Source: Cervus elaphus (lineage: Eukaryota; Chordata; Mammalia; Artiodactyla; Cervidae). Taken from it: DNA of 64,000 nt. The number at the start of each line of letters is the position of its first letter. Position 1 is the first letter of the stretch. The notes under the pieces were generated by a model. That model was not told the DNA's origin, searched no databases, and saw nothing but the letters and a program-made list of their open reading frames with translations. Both the position numbers and the translations under genes were made by a program. Below, piece after piece: positions 1 to 13,025 of this stretch. The stretch is from contig NC_057829.1 of the NCBI RefSeq assembly GCF_910594005.1, positions 57,085,001-57,149,000 of the forward strand. Direction: 5' to 3'.

Positions 1-559
1 GACTACTCCCTTTTTATATAAGTAGTTTACAAGCTCCTGGAAGGCAGAAACTTACGCGTCATTATTTCAAATTCTTCAACCCCCTGTACAAAGCAAGTCA
101 TCAGTAAATACTTTTATGAGCAAATGCATGAACTTTTTGTCATTCTCCCCAGTTGTGTAGTGTTCTAATAATTTACCATACTGGCAAATTATGTAGGACT
201 ACTGAAATATGCCCAGAGGAGACGATTTTCTGCCACTGCCAATTCCAATCAGAGACCCTATTTTAGTGCTGGGTATTTTGTAATTAATTTTTACCCCCTC
301 TGAGAGCCTGCTGCTTTCACTTTTATGTAGTTGACTTTTGTGTCCAAAAACTGATCTGGCTTTCATACACTCTTTGGAGATTTGCATAAAAGTAAAAAAC
401 CCAAGGAGCGCCAGCAAGACATTTACGATGTCTCAACAGAAACTTGGAAATTCTGGCTGCATATACTGAAACAGGTGACTATAATACTGGCTTCCCTCAT
501 CTTCTCTACCTTTTTGACATATCTCAAGGTAGATTCTTAAGATGATATTCAAAGATCAT

Positions 560-720
560 TTTGCAACCTGGCTCCATGTTGGAATCACCTGAGGAGTATT
601 TTAACATATGGATGGATACCTGACTCTGCCCAGGACCAGTTAGTTCACAGATTTCTGGAGGGTAGGGCCTGAGCATGGGTATTTTCAAAAGCTTTCCAGA
701 TGTTTGTTGTGGTTGAAAAT
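560..720 (+). mobile_element. MER5-type (hAT-Charlie) DNA transposon fossil
   Basis: The words ttggaatcacctgaggag and agatttctggagggtagggc match the MER5A consensus as I remember it (tcagaatcacctggag ... agattt ... gggcctgagcatg). It is highly diverged and non-autonomous. Confidence 0.55.
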
Positions 721-730
721 CATTTTTAAA

Positions 731-854
731 GGGTTTTTTTTTTTTTGGCAGCGCCACACGGCTTGAGGGATCTTAGTTCCCCAACTAGGGATTGACTCTG
801 GGCCTCCTGCAGTGGAAGCAGAGTCCTAACCACTGGACCACCAGGGAATTCCCA
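731..854 (-). mobile_element. CHR-type tRNA-Glu SINE
   Basis: A T-run is followed by the reverse complement of the CHR SINE: ggatcttagttccccaac, cctaaccactggaccacc and agggaattccc, which hold the tRNA-derived boxes in antisense. This SINE family marks Cetartiodactyla. Confidence 0.85.
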
Positions 855-939
855 CTGCCCTAAACCCTGAGTGATTAGTTCATGATAAGGGATAGTACTT
901 TTTAGAGAGGTAAGCTTGGACAGAAATCTTGAAATTCTC

Positions 940-1060
940 ATTTTGCCACTTACTGGCTATATGACTTTGGATTTAAATTCTGAGGTTCTGCATCATCTTT
1001 AAAAAATGGTAATGTCCTACCTTACAGGACTGTATAAATAAGAACAAGTGTAAGTATTTT
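940..1060 (+). mobile_element. MIR SINE fossil
   Basis: ttgccacttactggctat, atgactttgg and ttaaaaaatggtaatg match the MIR core order, with heavy divergence. Confidence 0.5.
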
Positions 1061-1161
1061 GTTGTTGTTCTTGTACAGTCTTTCTGTATAAGTACTTTAT
1101 ACAACAATAAAATGCTATTTGTATGTTAGGCACACAGAAGGTACTTAAGATTCTAGTGTAA

Positions 1162-1359
1162 CTGGGATTTCCCTCGTGGTACAGTGATTGGGAGTTTGCC
1201 TTCCAGTGCGGGGGATGTAGGTTTGATCTCTGTTAGGGAAACTTAAGATCCCACATACCGCGGGGCAACTAAGCCTGAGTGCTAGAACTAGAGATAAGCC
1301 TGTGTGCATTGGGCTAAGACACATGAGGCCAAATGAATAAATATTAAAAAAAAAAAAAG
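1162..1359 (+). mobile_element. CHR-type tRNA-Glu SINE
   Basis: It opens with ctgggatttccctcgtgg, carries the ggtttgatctctgttaggg B-box region and ends with a 14-nt A-run. The extended 3' body (actagagataagcctgtg) is that of the longer CHR subtype. Confidence 0.85.
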
Positions 1360-1390
1360 ATTCTAATGTAACCAATCAATTAGCAATTTA

Positions 1391-1408
1391 CACACACACA
1401 CACACACC
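1391..1408. repeat. (CA)n microsatellite
   Basis: About nine CA units. Confidence 0.9.
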
Positions 1409-1754
1409 GTATCCCCCATCTCCTTTGTATTTACTATCATCTTAATCTGGGCTAGCCCCCTTGCAAGTTGAATACAGAGATACTTGATGGGTTCATTTGA
1501 AGAATACTGACAAGTTCAAGAGACTAAAATATGTCAACCTGTTAGGACCCAGAATTCTTGCTTGAATTTGCCTCCCCCTTGCTTGGTCTTTGGGTGGCAA
1601 TTTTTGAGGGACAGAATTTACTTCAGAAACTTGGCTTTGTTTATTTCTTCAGTACAAGTTCTATCCTTGAGAAGATTAAGGAAATATATATAACATTGTT
1701 TCGGTTCTAGGTTAAGATTAAGTATATTTTAATAGTTTATTAAGTTTATATTCA

Positions 1755-1915
1755 TTGAATTGATTTAATAAATATTGATCCATTTGCCCAGTACCATTCT
1801 AAGCCCTCAGTATATGGTGGTAGTGAACATAAGCAGAAATACTCATGTGGAGCTTTAATTCTAGTGAGGTTTGTGTTCCACAGATGTCAAATAAAATAAA
1901 GATTATATTTACAAA
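1755..1915 (+). repeat. Ancient mammalian interspersed repeat, L2/MIR-like
   Basis: ataaatattgatccatttgc...accattctaagccctcagtatatggtggtagtgaac follows the widespread 'body plan' of last-common-ancestor repeats (feeding a ...gtgccaggcactg... consensus). Family assignment is uncertain. Confidence 0.35.
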
Positions 1916-3209
1916 CATGATGGTATGTTCAGTTTATACATTCAGTCTTTCACGATTTTTTAATTAATAGCTTACTAAGAGCTGACGTTCAATTGCTTTT
2001 CCTTTGTGAATAAGTAAATCTAGTTTAGCAATTGTTTATCTTAAAATAAATTTTATTCTTGCCATATTTGCAGCTGGAAAGAGTCTATATAGATATATAT
2101 TTTGATTGCCTTTCATTTTTATAAACAGTAAGCAGCTGTTTTATGTAAATTTATCATCTGAACCTTTTAAATTGAGAGTGGTGGTAAGGGGGTGGTTTTC
2201 TAATGTCATGAATGATTGGGGTCACAAATCATTGCCCTGAAATTATAACCATTCATAAATTTAAACCGTTTACATCAGACTCTCTGAATCTTATTTTCTT
2301 TTCCTTTCCTTCATTGCCATACTTTTTTAAGAAGTCTGTTATGTCTACTCTGTCACCGTTATACTTTCTCATTTTCTCTTTTACTTCTCAAAATGAGGAT
2401 TAAATGTATAGACAATACAAAGAATACTGTAAACAAACTGCAGAAATGGACCTCAGGTTTAAAGCCTGGTGAGAGATGCTTCTGGAAACTTGACTTTTGT
2501 GTACCCCTTTCACATTGAACACTTAGGAATTTGTTGAGGTTGTTTTGCATCACTTAATCGCACATGGTGAGTAGGCAAGGAACGGAGTCATTGTCCCCAG
2601 AACAGTCAGATGGGAGGAACATTGACAGAATAATCTGCTCCCCACAGGCCTCCTGCAGTAGCAAGTGAGTTAGAATCCTCTCTCACAGGATGTTACCGAC
2701 AACATGGACATCCCTTTAGAGGTTGTAGATGTCCTCATAGGATTGAGCTGTATTACCTTCTGAGTTTTAAACTGTCTCTAGCTTCCACTAAAGCAGCTTC
2801 TCATTCTCTTTGGCATCTTTCCTCAATCATATTACAATCCCATTTTTACATTTACAGAACAATACCTGGAGTTAAGAACCATTAGCAATTAGTTGTATTT
2901 GCTTCCATCTCTATATAAAAAGCAGAAACATTACAGATAAAGTCCCCTTTGGCCATTATCCCCCAGTCCCATATCTTCTCCCATCCCCAGTCCGCTATCA
3001 TAAGTGGGTTTATGTTCTTCCAGTTTTTGTTTAATGCTTTTATATATACTATATGTAATTCACAGTTCTGTTTTTGTTTCTAAAATTTAAATATATCAGT
3101 CTGCAATTTACTTTTTTAAATATTAAATTCTGTGATATTCAGCAATTAAAGAGTATACATATATTATCTATTGTATTAACATACTACTCGTGATATGAGT
3201 ATGGATACT

Positions 3210-4336
3210 CATAGTATGGATCATCGAAAAAGCAAGAGAGTTCTAGAAAAACATCTATTTCTGCTTTATTGATTATGCCAAAGCCTTTGACTGTGTGGAT
3301 CACAACAAACTGTGGAAAATTCTGAAGGAGATGGGGATACTAGACCACCTGACCTGCCTCTTGAGAAATCTGTATGCAGGTCAGGAAGCAACAGTTAGAA
3401 CTGGACATGGAACAACAGACTGGTTCCAAATAGGGAAAGGAGTACATCAAGGCTGTTTATTGTCATCGTGCTTATTTAACTTATATGCAGAGTACATCAT
3501 GAGAAATGCTGGGCTGGAGGAAGCACAAGCTGGATTCAAGATTGCTGCGAGAGCTTTCAATAACCTCAGATGTGCAGGTGACACCACCGTTATGGCAGAA
3601 AGTGAAGAAGAAATAAAGAGCCTCTTGATGAAAGTGAAAGAGGAGAGTGAAAAAGTTGACTTAAAGATCAACATTCAGAAAACTAAGATCATGGCATCTG
3701 TTCCCATCACTTCCTGGCAAATAGATAGGGAAACAGTAAGAGACTTTATTTTTTGGGGTTCCAAAATCACTGCAGATGGTAACTGCAGCCATGAAATAAA
3801 AAGACACTCCTTGAAAGAAAATTTATGACCAACCTAGACAGCATATTAAAAAGCAGACATTACTTTGCCAACAAAGGTTCGTCTAGTCACCGCTGTGTGG
3901 TTTTTCCAGCAGTCATGTATGGATGTGAGAATTGGACTATAAAGAAAGCTGAGCACCAAAGAATTGATGCTTTTGAACTGTGGTATTGGAGAAGATTCTT
4001 GAGAGCCCGTTGGACTGCAAGGAGATCCAACCAGTCCATCCTAAAGGAAATCAGCCCTGAATGTTCATTGGAAGGACTGATGTTGAAGCTGAAACTCCAA
4101 TAATTTGGCCACCTGATTCGAGGAAATGACTCATTGGAAAAGACCCTGATGCTGGGAAAGTTAGAAGTTGGGAGGAAAAGGGGACGACAGAGGATGAGAT
4201 GGTTGAATGGCATCACTGACTCTGTGGACATGAGTTTGAGTAAACTCCGGGAGTTGGTGATGGACAGGGAGGACTGGCGTGCTGCAGTCCATTGGGTCGC
4301 AAAGAGTCAGACACAACTGAGCGACTGAACTGAACT
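3210..4336 (+). pseudogene. BovB (RTE) LINE, 5'-truncated, dead reverse transcriptase
   Basis: The sequence covers the reverse-transcriptase palm and the complete 3' end of BovB. DYAKAFDCVDH is the RTE catalytic motif A. It is followed by GKGVHQGCLLSSCLFNLYAEYIMR. The catalytic YADD box is changed to CAGD (codons near 3571-3582), so the enzyme could not work. A stop interrupts the frame just before motif A and again at 3826, and the open parts sit in different frames. The 3' end closes with the tail gactgaactgaact typical of the family. BovB is the horizontally acquired LINE of ruminants and the source of the Bov SINE tails. Confidence 0.93.
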
Positions 4337-4479
4337 ACTCTAGTAACATTTAGATTCTTACTACTTCTCGTTGTAATTTGACTTTCATCCACCTTTCTTA
4401 TCCGTAGTTCTACTAAAAGTATATTAAATGTTACTAATAATTTCTTAATCAGTAAACCTAATGACTTTTTTCCTTTGTC

Positions 4480-5420
4480 CTCATGTCCTTGACATGTATT
4501 TAATGAAGCTGAAACTGGTGACCTCCACTCCCTAACTTGAAACTGTGTTCTAGTCTGCTGTATTATTTGTCTGTCTTACTTTTTCCCTCTCTTACATATC
4601 ACTTACTGTCTTCAATCACTTAAGTATGGTTCAGTTCTCAGCATGTAACTCTTCGAAAAGTAGATATACTTCTATGACTTACTATCTCACTTTCACCTTT
4701 GATTGACTCCCAAATGTATGTTTTTATTCTTGACCTCTTTCCCACATTTTAATGTCTGCTTTCCAGCTGCCCAGTAGACATTTCCATTTGTGTATACACA
4801 GTATTACTAGTGTCTTCACCTATCTAAAACTAAACAACTGCTATTTCCCTGGTTTTTACTTATCTTGACTTCCCAATTTCTGACTCATTCTTCTAATCTA
4901 CCAGTCATAAAACCTACATCTTTTTTTGCTTTTTTTCCTCTCTAAATCCATCTGCTTATCAAATACTATAGGTTCTTCTTTCTCTGACTCCAGTTTTTCT
5001 CTTCCAGTTTGACTTACAGAGTAGTACCAGAATTGGCCAGAGCACAGTTATAATCATGTCATTCCCATCCTTTAAAACATGCCAGTCTGTACATTACCAA
5101 TAGGATAAATTCTAAACTTTCAAGACTTTGTGAAGAGACTTAGCTCTATTAATCCAGTCCAGCCCTAACCTACTTTAACCATACTCTTCTGCACTGCACT
5201 TCCTTGTCCTCTGAATATATTCTGCTGTATATCTTATTTTTTGCTTTAGAGGACTTCCTCCCTTTTGACACCTGGCTGACTCTGAACCATCTTTAGAATT
5301 CAGCTCAGTTATCACTTTGAAGCATTGTACATCTCCTTCAGGCAGTGAGTTACTTCTTCCACAATTTCCATAGAACCTTTATGTACTCATTATAGTACAT
5401 CACTCTGAATTATAATTTTT
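4480..5420 (+). mobile_element. L2 LINE 3' region fossil
   Basis: The order of short words (atcatgtcattcccatcc, gataaattctaaactttc, cagctcagttatcac, ttacttcttccac) follows the L2 3' coding region and tail. Identity is low, so borders are approximate. Confidence 0.45.
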
Positions 5421-5589
5421 TTTAATGCATCAATCCCATGTCTCAGAGCCTTTATTACCATCACCATGCACATTCAAGAGGGAGTTCACTGAGAACAGAA
5501 ACTGTTCCATTTCTCAAGAAGGGGAATGTACATTGGCGACACTGTTGAATCATGCTGTCTTTTCACTCTGACATATCAGTGCTTAGAAT

Positions 5590-6020
5590 AATCTTGCTGA
5601 AGCACCATTTTAAAAATATCTCATTTGTTCAAAACCTGTATTTTTTTAATTGCTTACTAAGGTTAAGTTCAAAATTTTTTAACTTGGCCTTCAAGACCCT
5701 TCATAGTCATATTTATTGTGCTCTCTAGTATGTTTAAGACACAGAGTACATGACTGGCACTAGCTACCTTCTTAAAGCTCTGCTTCTGTTTAAAAGTGAG
5801 TACGTGAGGTACGTGAGTATACATCTTTTGCCCAGGCCAGCTTGATATGCACACTGTCGTGTATTCTTTTCAACATCTTGTCTTTCAAAATTCTACCCAC
5901 TCTTCAAGATCCAGTTTAGTTTCTGCCTCATTTATAAAGCTTTTCTGACTATTTCAGCCAGAATTATTTCCCACTCTTCTTCAGACTCTTGTAGCAGTTC
6001 TTTACATGCCGTATATATAT
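5590..6020 (+). mobile_element. L2 LINE 3' region fossil, second copy
   Basis: Similar word order to the previous L2 piece is seen: ttcaaaacctgtatt, ggccttcaagacccttcatag, aaagcttttctgact. It appears to be a separate, equally old insertion. Confidence 0.4.
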
Positions 6021-6349
6021 ATATGCCTCCCAGCTCCTTATATGCCATAGTTATAAGATGAGAGGTGGAAACATTTATATGGCACATTAGGGTACACTGT
6101 AAGAGGTTTAGATTTCTAGTGAAAGCTCCTTATGGCTGCTTAAAAGTACCCTAGCAAAAATGAAACACATAATGACTTGTACTAACTATAATTTCCTTGA
6201 AAATGAGAAATGGAAAAATTTCTCAGAATACATTATCCATAAGGCAGTATGGTGCAGTGAAAAAAGCTGATTTTTTCTTTTTAATGGCATATAACTTACA
6301 AAAATCTGATGTTTTAGAGTTGAGGCGTAGGTTGCATTCATGCCTTTCT

Positions 6350-6500
6350 ATTTAACCATCAAGCCTTGGACAGACTGTTTAACCTTTCTGGGCTTTTGTT
6401 TCCTTATTTAAGGGGGAAAATAATTATGTGTGCAGACTTTATGAAGATCAGAGATAAAGAGCATGGCATGAATATATGCTCAATAAATGATTGCTTTCAC
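6350..6500 (+). mobile_element. MIR SINE fossil
   Basis: tttaacctttctgggc, ttgtttccttatttaag and tgctcaataaatga follow the MIR consensus order. Confidence 0.5.
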
Positions 6501-8749
6501 TGTGGTATATTTCTCTTCCCCTTTCATAATGTGTTAATAATTGTGGTAGCTCTTTGATAAATTCAGATACTTTTAACTTCCATTCCACTTGGGTGGACAG
6601 ACATAAAGGGGTTTTTAGTTGATGGTATAGTTTTTGTTTAAGAATACATGGGATGTGATACTTTTAATCCTGAGACAAATCAAGCAGTTTACAGTTTTTT
6701 CCATTGTTAAATTTAGGCATTCCTTGCATGGTTCACTAAACATGTTTTGAATTAAGGACATGTTCTCTTTCCTTAAAACACTCATGCAAATACATTGGTA
6801 AGGCACCATATATAATACAACAATAACAATTTTTAAAGCTTGTTTCATTGCTTTCACTCCTGTATTCTGGAACTCTTCTGTTCTGCTACCCTCCATTTTT
6901 CCTCACAGTAGTCTCTAGGGCAGATTTTCCAGATCTTTCTGATAATCCAAGATAAATACCTGGAGTCTAAGTCTGCAAAGATAGACTTTACTGTCAGCTG
7001 TTTTATTAGATAACCATACTAGTTAATTTATGTACCAGTGACATAATATTCTATTGATAAGTAAAGTTTTCTCCCCTTTTTTCCCCATATACTTTTTAAA
7101 TAATTAACCATATAAACTGGTTTAGTCACATATGAACCCTATGAAGTAGGTTACCTTTGTCATCCATCCTTTCCCAACTGGTTTGTAATATCTAGCTTTA
7201 TTTTAAAACTTTTCTGCTCCAACTACATTGGTTTTCTCATGGTCCATGGCCATATGCTCATTTCTCTCTCTAAGCTTGGTTATGCTATTATCCTTACTTC
7301 AGATAACCTTATTCTTTTCGTTCCCTGATTGTCATCTCAATTGTAGTTCTGCCTTTTCATGAAACCTCAGCTGTTTCATCCTGTGTTTCTTATGGTCATC
7401 ATCAGATTTCTGTATTAGCTGGTCACCAACATTGTTTCTTGACACTTAATGTTCTGTGTGGTTGTTTTTATGTGATTCTTCTCTGCATATATTTGTTCCT
7501 TAACTAGACTGTAAGTTCCTTAAATGTATTTCTTCTGACATCAAATAGTGAACGTACTTAGTACATTCAAGTTAATCTCAGAGAAATCTTGAATATTCTT
7601 AGATTTAAGACAAACTAGATATGTATTCCTCAAACTATAAGTTTTGCTATCAAGAAGGATTTATAATTGGAAAATGTTTGAATTTAAGTTTAAAGTCACA
7701 TAGAATTAACTTTTTTTTTTCAAATAAAGAGAGGCATGTTATGCATATAGATCAGTGATATTACCAGTACAAATAAGGCCATATATTTATTTTAAGGAAT
7801 AAGTAATAGACTTTAGATTTGTCTACTTTAGTTCTTTCTCATGTCTTCATAGTATAATAGTTGATTTGTTCTTTAATCTCTGAACCAGTTGTGATAATTC
7901 CTAGACCTCCTTTTAATCTGTAAACTAATGAGCCTCAGCTTGGCTGGCAGAAAGGTGTGGAAGTATTATAAATTGTGAGTGTAATTGCTGACATCAGCAA
8001 GCAAGCAGCATTTACAAAACCTAGTGGAAGGAAAAAGAAGAATGGAAGAACGTGAATTGTGGATTTGAATGAATATTTTACGCAATGGTGTTGGCCTACT
8101 GAAAAACTAAAGAATGATTAGGAATCCAGGACTTTTTCCACTAAATACCAGCATGCCAGGCAGAACTACTTTATGAGCTAATTTAGGTAAAAAAATGCAT
8201 CCATAAAATCTAGGCAACTATAAAGTTGATAACATCTTTCTTGTCTATCTGTGCCATCATTACTGCTGTTCATTTGGTGGTTATATATATGCCAGGCAAT
8301 TATGCTGTTTCAGGATCACTTGTTTAATCCTTTACAATAGAGAATCTTTTTTTAATTTACTTTATTGAAGTATAGTTAATTTACAGTGTTGTGTTAATTT
8401 CTGATGTTCAGCAGAGTGACTGAGCCACACACCTACATACAGTCTCCTTGTTCTTCTCCACTGTGGCTTATCACAGAGTACTGAACAAAGTTCCCCATAC
8501 TATACAGTAGGATCTTATTGTTTATCCATTTTGTGTATATATTAGTTTGCATCTGCTAGTCCCAGACTCCTAGTACATCCCTCCCCCTTGGCAACCACAA
8601 GTCTGTTCTCTATGTCTGTGAGTCTGTTTCTATTTTTTTTAATAGGTAAATTCATTTGTGTCATTTTAGACTCCACATGTAAGTGATGTTATTATGGTAT
8701 TTGTTTTTCTCTTTCTGACTTATTAGTATGATAATCTCAGTCCATCCAC

Positions 8750-9028
8750 GTTGCTGCTGCTGCTGCTAAGTCGCTTCAGTTGTGTCCGACTCTGTGCGAC
8801 CCCATAGACGGCAGCCCACCAGGCTCCCCTGACCCTGGGATTCTCCAGGCAAGAACACGGGAGTGGGTTGCCATTTCCTTCTCCAATGCATGAAAGTGAA
8901 AAGTGAAAGGGGAGTCGCTCAGTCATGTCCAACTCTTGGAGACCCCATGGATTGCAGCCTACCAGGCTCCTCCATCCATGGGATTTTCCAGGCAAGAGTA
9001 CTGGAGTGGGGTGCCATTGCCTTCTCCA
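8750..9028 (-). mobile_element. BOV-A2 SINE
   Basis: A dimeric Bov-A unit in antisense: gctgctaagtcgcttcag, two copies of the gaccccatgg / aggctcc / ttctccaggcaagaa module, and the linker tgaaagtgaaaagtgaaag. The L1 word before and after it (acgttgctg / catgttgctg) marks the insertion point. Confidence 0.93.
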
Positions 9029-9133
9029 CATGTTGCTGCAAATGGCATTATTTCATTTTTTATGGCTGAATAGTATTCATTAGATAACCATACTAGTCAA
9101 TTTATGTGCCAGTGAGAAACTGTTCTATTGGGG

Positions 9134-9161
9134 GTGTGTGTGTGTGTGTGTGTGTGTGTGT
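9134..9161. repeat. (GT)14 microsatellite
   Basis: An uninterrupted GT tract inside the antisense L1; probably length-variable. Confidence 0.95.
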
Positions 9162-10269
9162 CCATCCATGTACATGTGTGTACATACCACATCTTTATCC
9201 ATTGATCTGTCAGTAGACATTTAGGTTATTTCCATGTCTTGGCTATTGTAAATAGTGGTGCTATGAACATAAGGGTACTTGTATCTTTTTTGAATTACGG
9301 TTTTGTCAGGATACATACCCAGGAGTGGGATTGCTGGATCATACATCAACTCTGTTTTTAGTTTTTTGAGGACCCTCTATACTGTTTTCCATAGTGGCTG
9401 TACCAATTTAGTTCCCACCAACAGAGTAGGGGAGGTTCTACAATAGGGAATTATAACATAAAACCTTTTTTTATCCTGAGAACTACTTTGGAAGTTTAGT
9501 TATGCATATGAGTTCCTTCTCAGAATGTTTTGAAAGAATAAAACAAAATATGTAGGTCAGAAATGAACCAATTACGTAGAAATAACACCTGACAAAATAT
9601 TAAAAATCTGTCATAGTAATAGGAGCTTTAACACAAATGTAAGATCTATTATTGGTGACTCTGATAATTAATTTCAGATTAGTGATGGGTTAAATGTTAT
9701 TTGGGGATCTGGACAGCTATAATATGAAAATACTGGTCACTGTTCTAATTTCTAATTGCTGTACTGCTAATGTTACTATGATTTACTTAGATTCATAATT
9801 GAAAGAAAATTGAATCTCATTCAGTAGTTAGTGAAAATTTTAAAAATGTAATTTTTTCCCCATCCAAATTTATTAACCCCATAAATTTTTTGTGGACCCC
9901 AGATTAAGAACCCCCTGACTTACAGAAATTCTGAAAGAGATTGTCATTAAACCTAAAATAAGCAGTAAGTAGGATTTTTTTTTTTTTAGTAAGTAGGAAT
10001 TTGAACTCAAACAGTCTGACTCCAAAGCCCAAATTCTTTAACCAGTTAGAATATCCTGAACTCACAAAATCTCTTTCCCAAATTTAGCTAGCTTTTTTCC
10101 TTTAGAATAAAAAAAGATCTGAAGCATTTTGTTTAATACTTAAATTAAAAATCAAATAGCTTAAAAGTGTTTACATTGAATGTAAAATCAGATTTCATTT
10201 TTATGTTATGGTGAGTTGAGAAAATTTACAAAGGGAAGAAATATGGAAAAAGGAAGAATGACCAAAGCA

Positions 10270-11050
10270 TAGGTTCTCAAACTTTAGGTCTCACAATCCG
10301 TCACATGAAGGGTTTGTTAAAATACAACATTGATGACTCCTCAAAAAGTTAAAAATAGAATTACTATATGATTTAGCAATTTCATTTCTGGGTATATATC
10401 CAAAAAAAATTAAAAACAGGATCACAAAGAAATACTTGTGCACCCAGGTTCATAACAGCATTATTCACAATAACTAAAACCTGAAAGCATCCCTACTGTG
10501 ACTGGGATAAGCAAATGTGATGTATATACATACAATAGAGTAGTAGTATTCAGCCTCAAAAAGGAAAGATAACGTGCAGTATTATCTGCTACAATGTGGA
10601 TGAACCTGGAATATATAAAAAGACAAATACTGGATGATTCTACTTGTGTGAGGTTCTTAGAGTAGTCAAAGTTATAAAGACAGAAACTATAAGGGTAACT
10701 GTCAGGGGCTTGGGAGTTTAATAAGAATAGAATTTGTTTTACCAGTTGAAAAGAGTTATATGGGGATGGGTGGTGGTAATGGTAACACAACCTGTAAATG
10801 TGTTTAATACCACTGAATTGTGCACTTAAATATAGTTAAGATGGAAATTTTATGTTATATGTTCTACCACAATCAAAAAAGAAAAATAATTTTTGAAGAA
10901 ATTTAAAATAAATAATTTTTTTTAATGTAATGTTGGGTCCCATCAGAGTTTCTGATTCTGCAGGTCTGGGGTGGGACCTGAAAATCTGCGTTTCTAGCAA
11001 GTTCTCAGATGATGCTTGTACATCACACTGATCGCTGCTTTCTGAGACAT
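10270..11050 (+). mobile_element. MER5-type hAT-Charlie element split by an L1
   Basis: The left half (10270-10332) has ggttctcaaactttagg and agggtttgttaaaata. The right half (10930-11050) has catcagagtttctgattc, aggtctggggtgggacctg and tttctagcaagttctcag. Together they form one MER5A-like element interrupted by the L1 3' end at 10333-10900. Confidence 0.65.
10333..10900 (+). mobile_element. Old L1 3' end (sense)
   Basis: tatgatttagcaatttcatt, ccaggttcataacagcatt, tattcacaataactaaaac and ttgtgcacttaaatatag are L1 ORF2-end and 3' UTR words, followed by an A-rich tail. It lies inside a MER5-type element. Confidence 0.75.
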
Positions 11051-12849
11051 GGAGGATTGAAGAGAACAAGGGTAGGAAATGACTCAAAGAGAAGCTCGTA
11101 ATTAGAATTTTGTCAGAAATTACAACCTCTCCTTGGGTGTTCACTTGAAAGGTTTTTGGCTTTTTCTGTTGAAATGGCAAATAGCCAGTTGTTCTCACCT
11201 TTTTTTTTAATCATTAAAATCCAATGCTCAAATTTATTAAGAAAATAATGGGGAGGGAGGAGAGGAGGTGTGCCTCAGAGCAGTTGTTCTTTCTTCTAAG
11301 GGTATTAAAATTGCCATCCCATAAATTATAATATTAAAATATAACTTAAAGTAGAATTATAGTTAAATTGATCCTGCAGTAGAAATATTATAGCACTGTC
11401 AGTAAGAATTTTTAATTTCAAAGTGTTTGGTTTTATCCTTGTTGGCTGTTCCTAAGAAATGACTTGATCTAATAGCCAGAATCAGGAGCGTATTTTTGCT
11501 CTGTGTGAGAAACAGAAAAACTTGCACGACTCAAAGTACTTGGCAGTGGAAATTAGATTTATTTAAGTATTTCCTGCTCAAGTCTGGTCAGTAGGAAATA
11601 AAGCCATTGACAAAAACACCTGTGTGTCATTATAAAAGCTATTTAGGAGTTCACATCATATAATTGTTCAGGGCTATCTCTTATTTCCAATTTCTCACAC
11701 TCTATAACAAGATTGTTTGGGTTACACCTGAAAGATCTGCCCCAAACAGGTTAAACAAGAAAAAAAAAAAACAAAACCTATGGGTTTATGTAAGTGAACA
11801 GTGCAAGGGTATATTTAGCTTTAAGCACAGCTTGATCCATGTCTCAGACAAAGTCATCAGTTTCTATCTTTTAGCTTCCTCTGGGTTCTTTAGGCTCCAC
11901 ATTGTGACTTTCCTGGCAGCAAAGCCTCACACCCTCATTTAGCTCCTCATTTTTCCTACCTTCAAGCCCAGAGGAAAAGAAAGTCTGTGTACCAACTTGC
12001 CCAGCAAAAATTCTGAAGTTCACTCTAATAAAACCGGCTTTATGGGCCCAGACTCGTTACTGTAATCTAGGACTCTAGGACATGGGATACTCCCCTTAAA
12101 CCAATCTAAGGATTACTCCTCCAGGATCTGGGGATGTGGGACTAACTGCCTAAATAAACTGCACACATGGCTGATGCTGGAGGGAAGAGTGATTTTCCTT
12201 TAAAAGTGTGGGATACTTTTTGCTCCTAAAAAAGAGAAATCATGCTGTACATTAAACCACAAATTTCTACTTTCCTGAGATCTTGAGAAACTATAAACCC
12301 ATCATTTTCAAACAACCTCTTTTCTCCTTAAATGGAAGAAGGCAGGGAATTGGGGAATAAGTAGCTGAAATAGATTGCATCAAGGAGGGAGTAGGGTATG
12401 GGGAAGCAACGAGTGAAAGCATAATTATAAAACCTTCTTAGGTGATATTCCTGGTCAGACTATTATAAGTTTTTTTTTAATGACTTAAGAAAAGATTTCT
12501 ATACAGACATTGTTTCCTCCCCTCATTTCCAGCCCTAAAGACTAATAACTGTCTTATAGGTTGTCTGTCCATGTGACCATTTTTATACTCTTTAATTTCC
12601 CACATACCTGGCCCTTATTTCACAGACTAATGTTCTTTCCATGTCATGTAGGTTAAACTCATAAACCTATTAAGGTTGTGTATCAGTTAACAAATTCTTT
12701 AGAACTTAACATTTTCTGTACTGTTATTTATATTAAAAATATAGTCATCAGAAGTTATTATTTCTACCTTAAGTCCAGTAATTATCCCTTTCACACAGCT
12801 TGCTTTCTCCAGTCTCTTTGCTTTTTTTTAACCTGCCATTTTTCTGTAC

Positions 12850-13025
12850 TAGCAGTTCCCAAACTAAATATCTCGTCACCTTGAGGGTTTGTTAAAACAG
12901 AGATTTCTAGGCCCTCTTCCTGTCGAGTTTTGTATTTACTAGGTCTGGAGAAGAGCCAGAGAATTTGCAAGTTTCCTAGTGATTCTGAGCTGCTGGTCTT
13001 AGAGAACTTTGTTTTGAGAATCCCT
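12850..13025 (+). mobile_element. MER5-type hAT-Charlie fossil
   Basis: cagttcccaaactaaat, tgagggtttgttaaaaca, agatttctaggccctc and gaatttgcaagtttcctag follow the MER5 consensus. Confidence 0.6.

Larger units (their letters stand above)
8346..9439 (-). mobile_element. Artiodactyl L1 3' end, antisense, with nested insertions
   Basis: L1 3' UTR and ORF2 end in antisense: tttaatttactttattgaag at the poly(T) side, then tcttggctattgtaaatag and gtgggattgctggatca. It is flanked by near-identical target duplications, acaatagagaat (8334-8345) and acaatagggaat (9440-9451). A BOV-A2 SINE, a short copied segment (9079-9130) and a GT tract lie inside it. Confidence 0.85.

Noticed and set aside
1391..1408. 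Regularly spaced short repeats as a CRISPR array
   Set aside because: Only simple dinucleotide tracts and two-unit duplications are present; the genome is mammalian.
3295..3828. 177-codon open frame that could look like a gene
   Set aside because: It is the BovB reverse-transcriptase palm region with a mutated YADD box and no host gene structure.
8750..9028. tRNA-like and repeated modules that could suggest RNA genes
   Set aside because: They are SINE bodies. The tRNA-derived boxes in Bov-tA and CHR SINEs are degenerate and no cloverleaf is complete.
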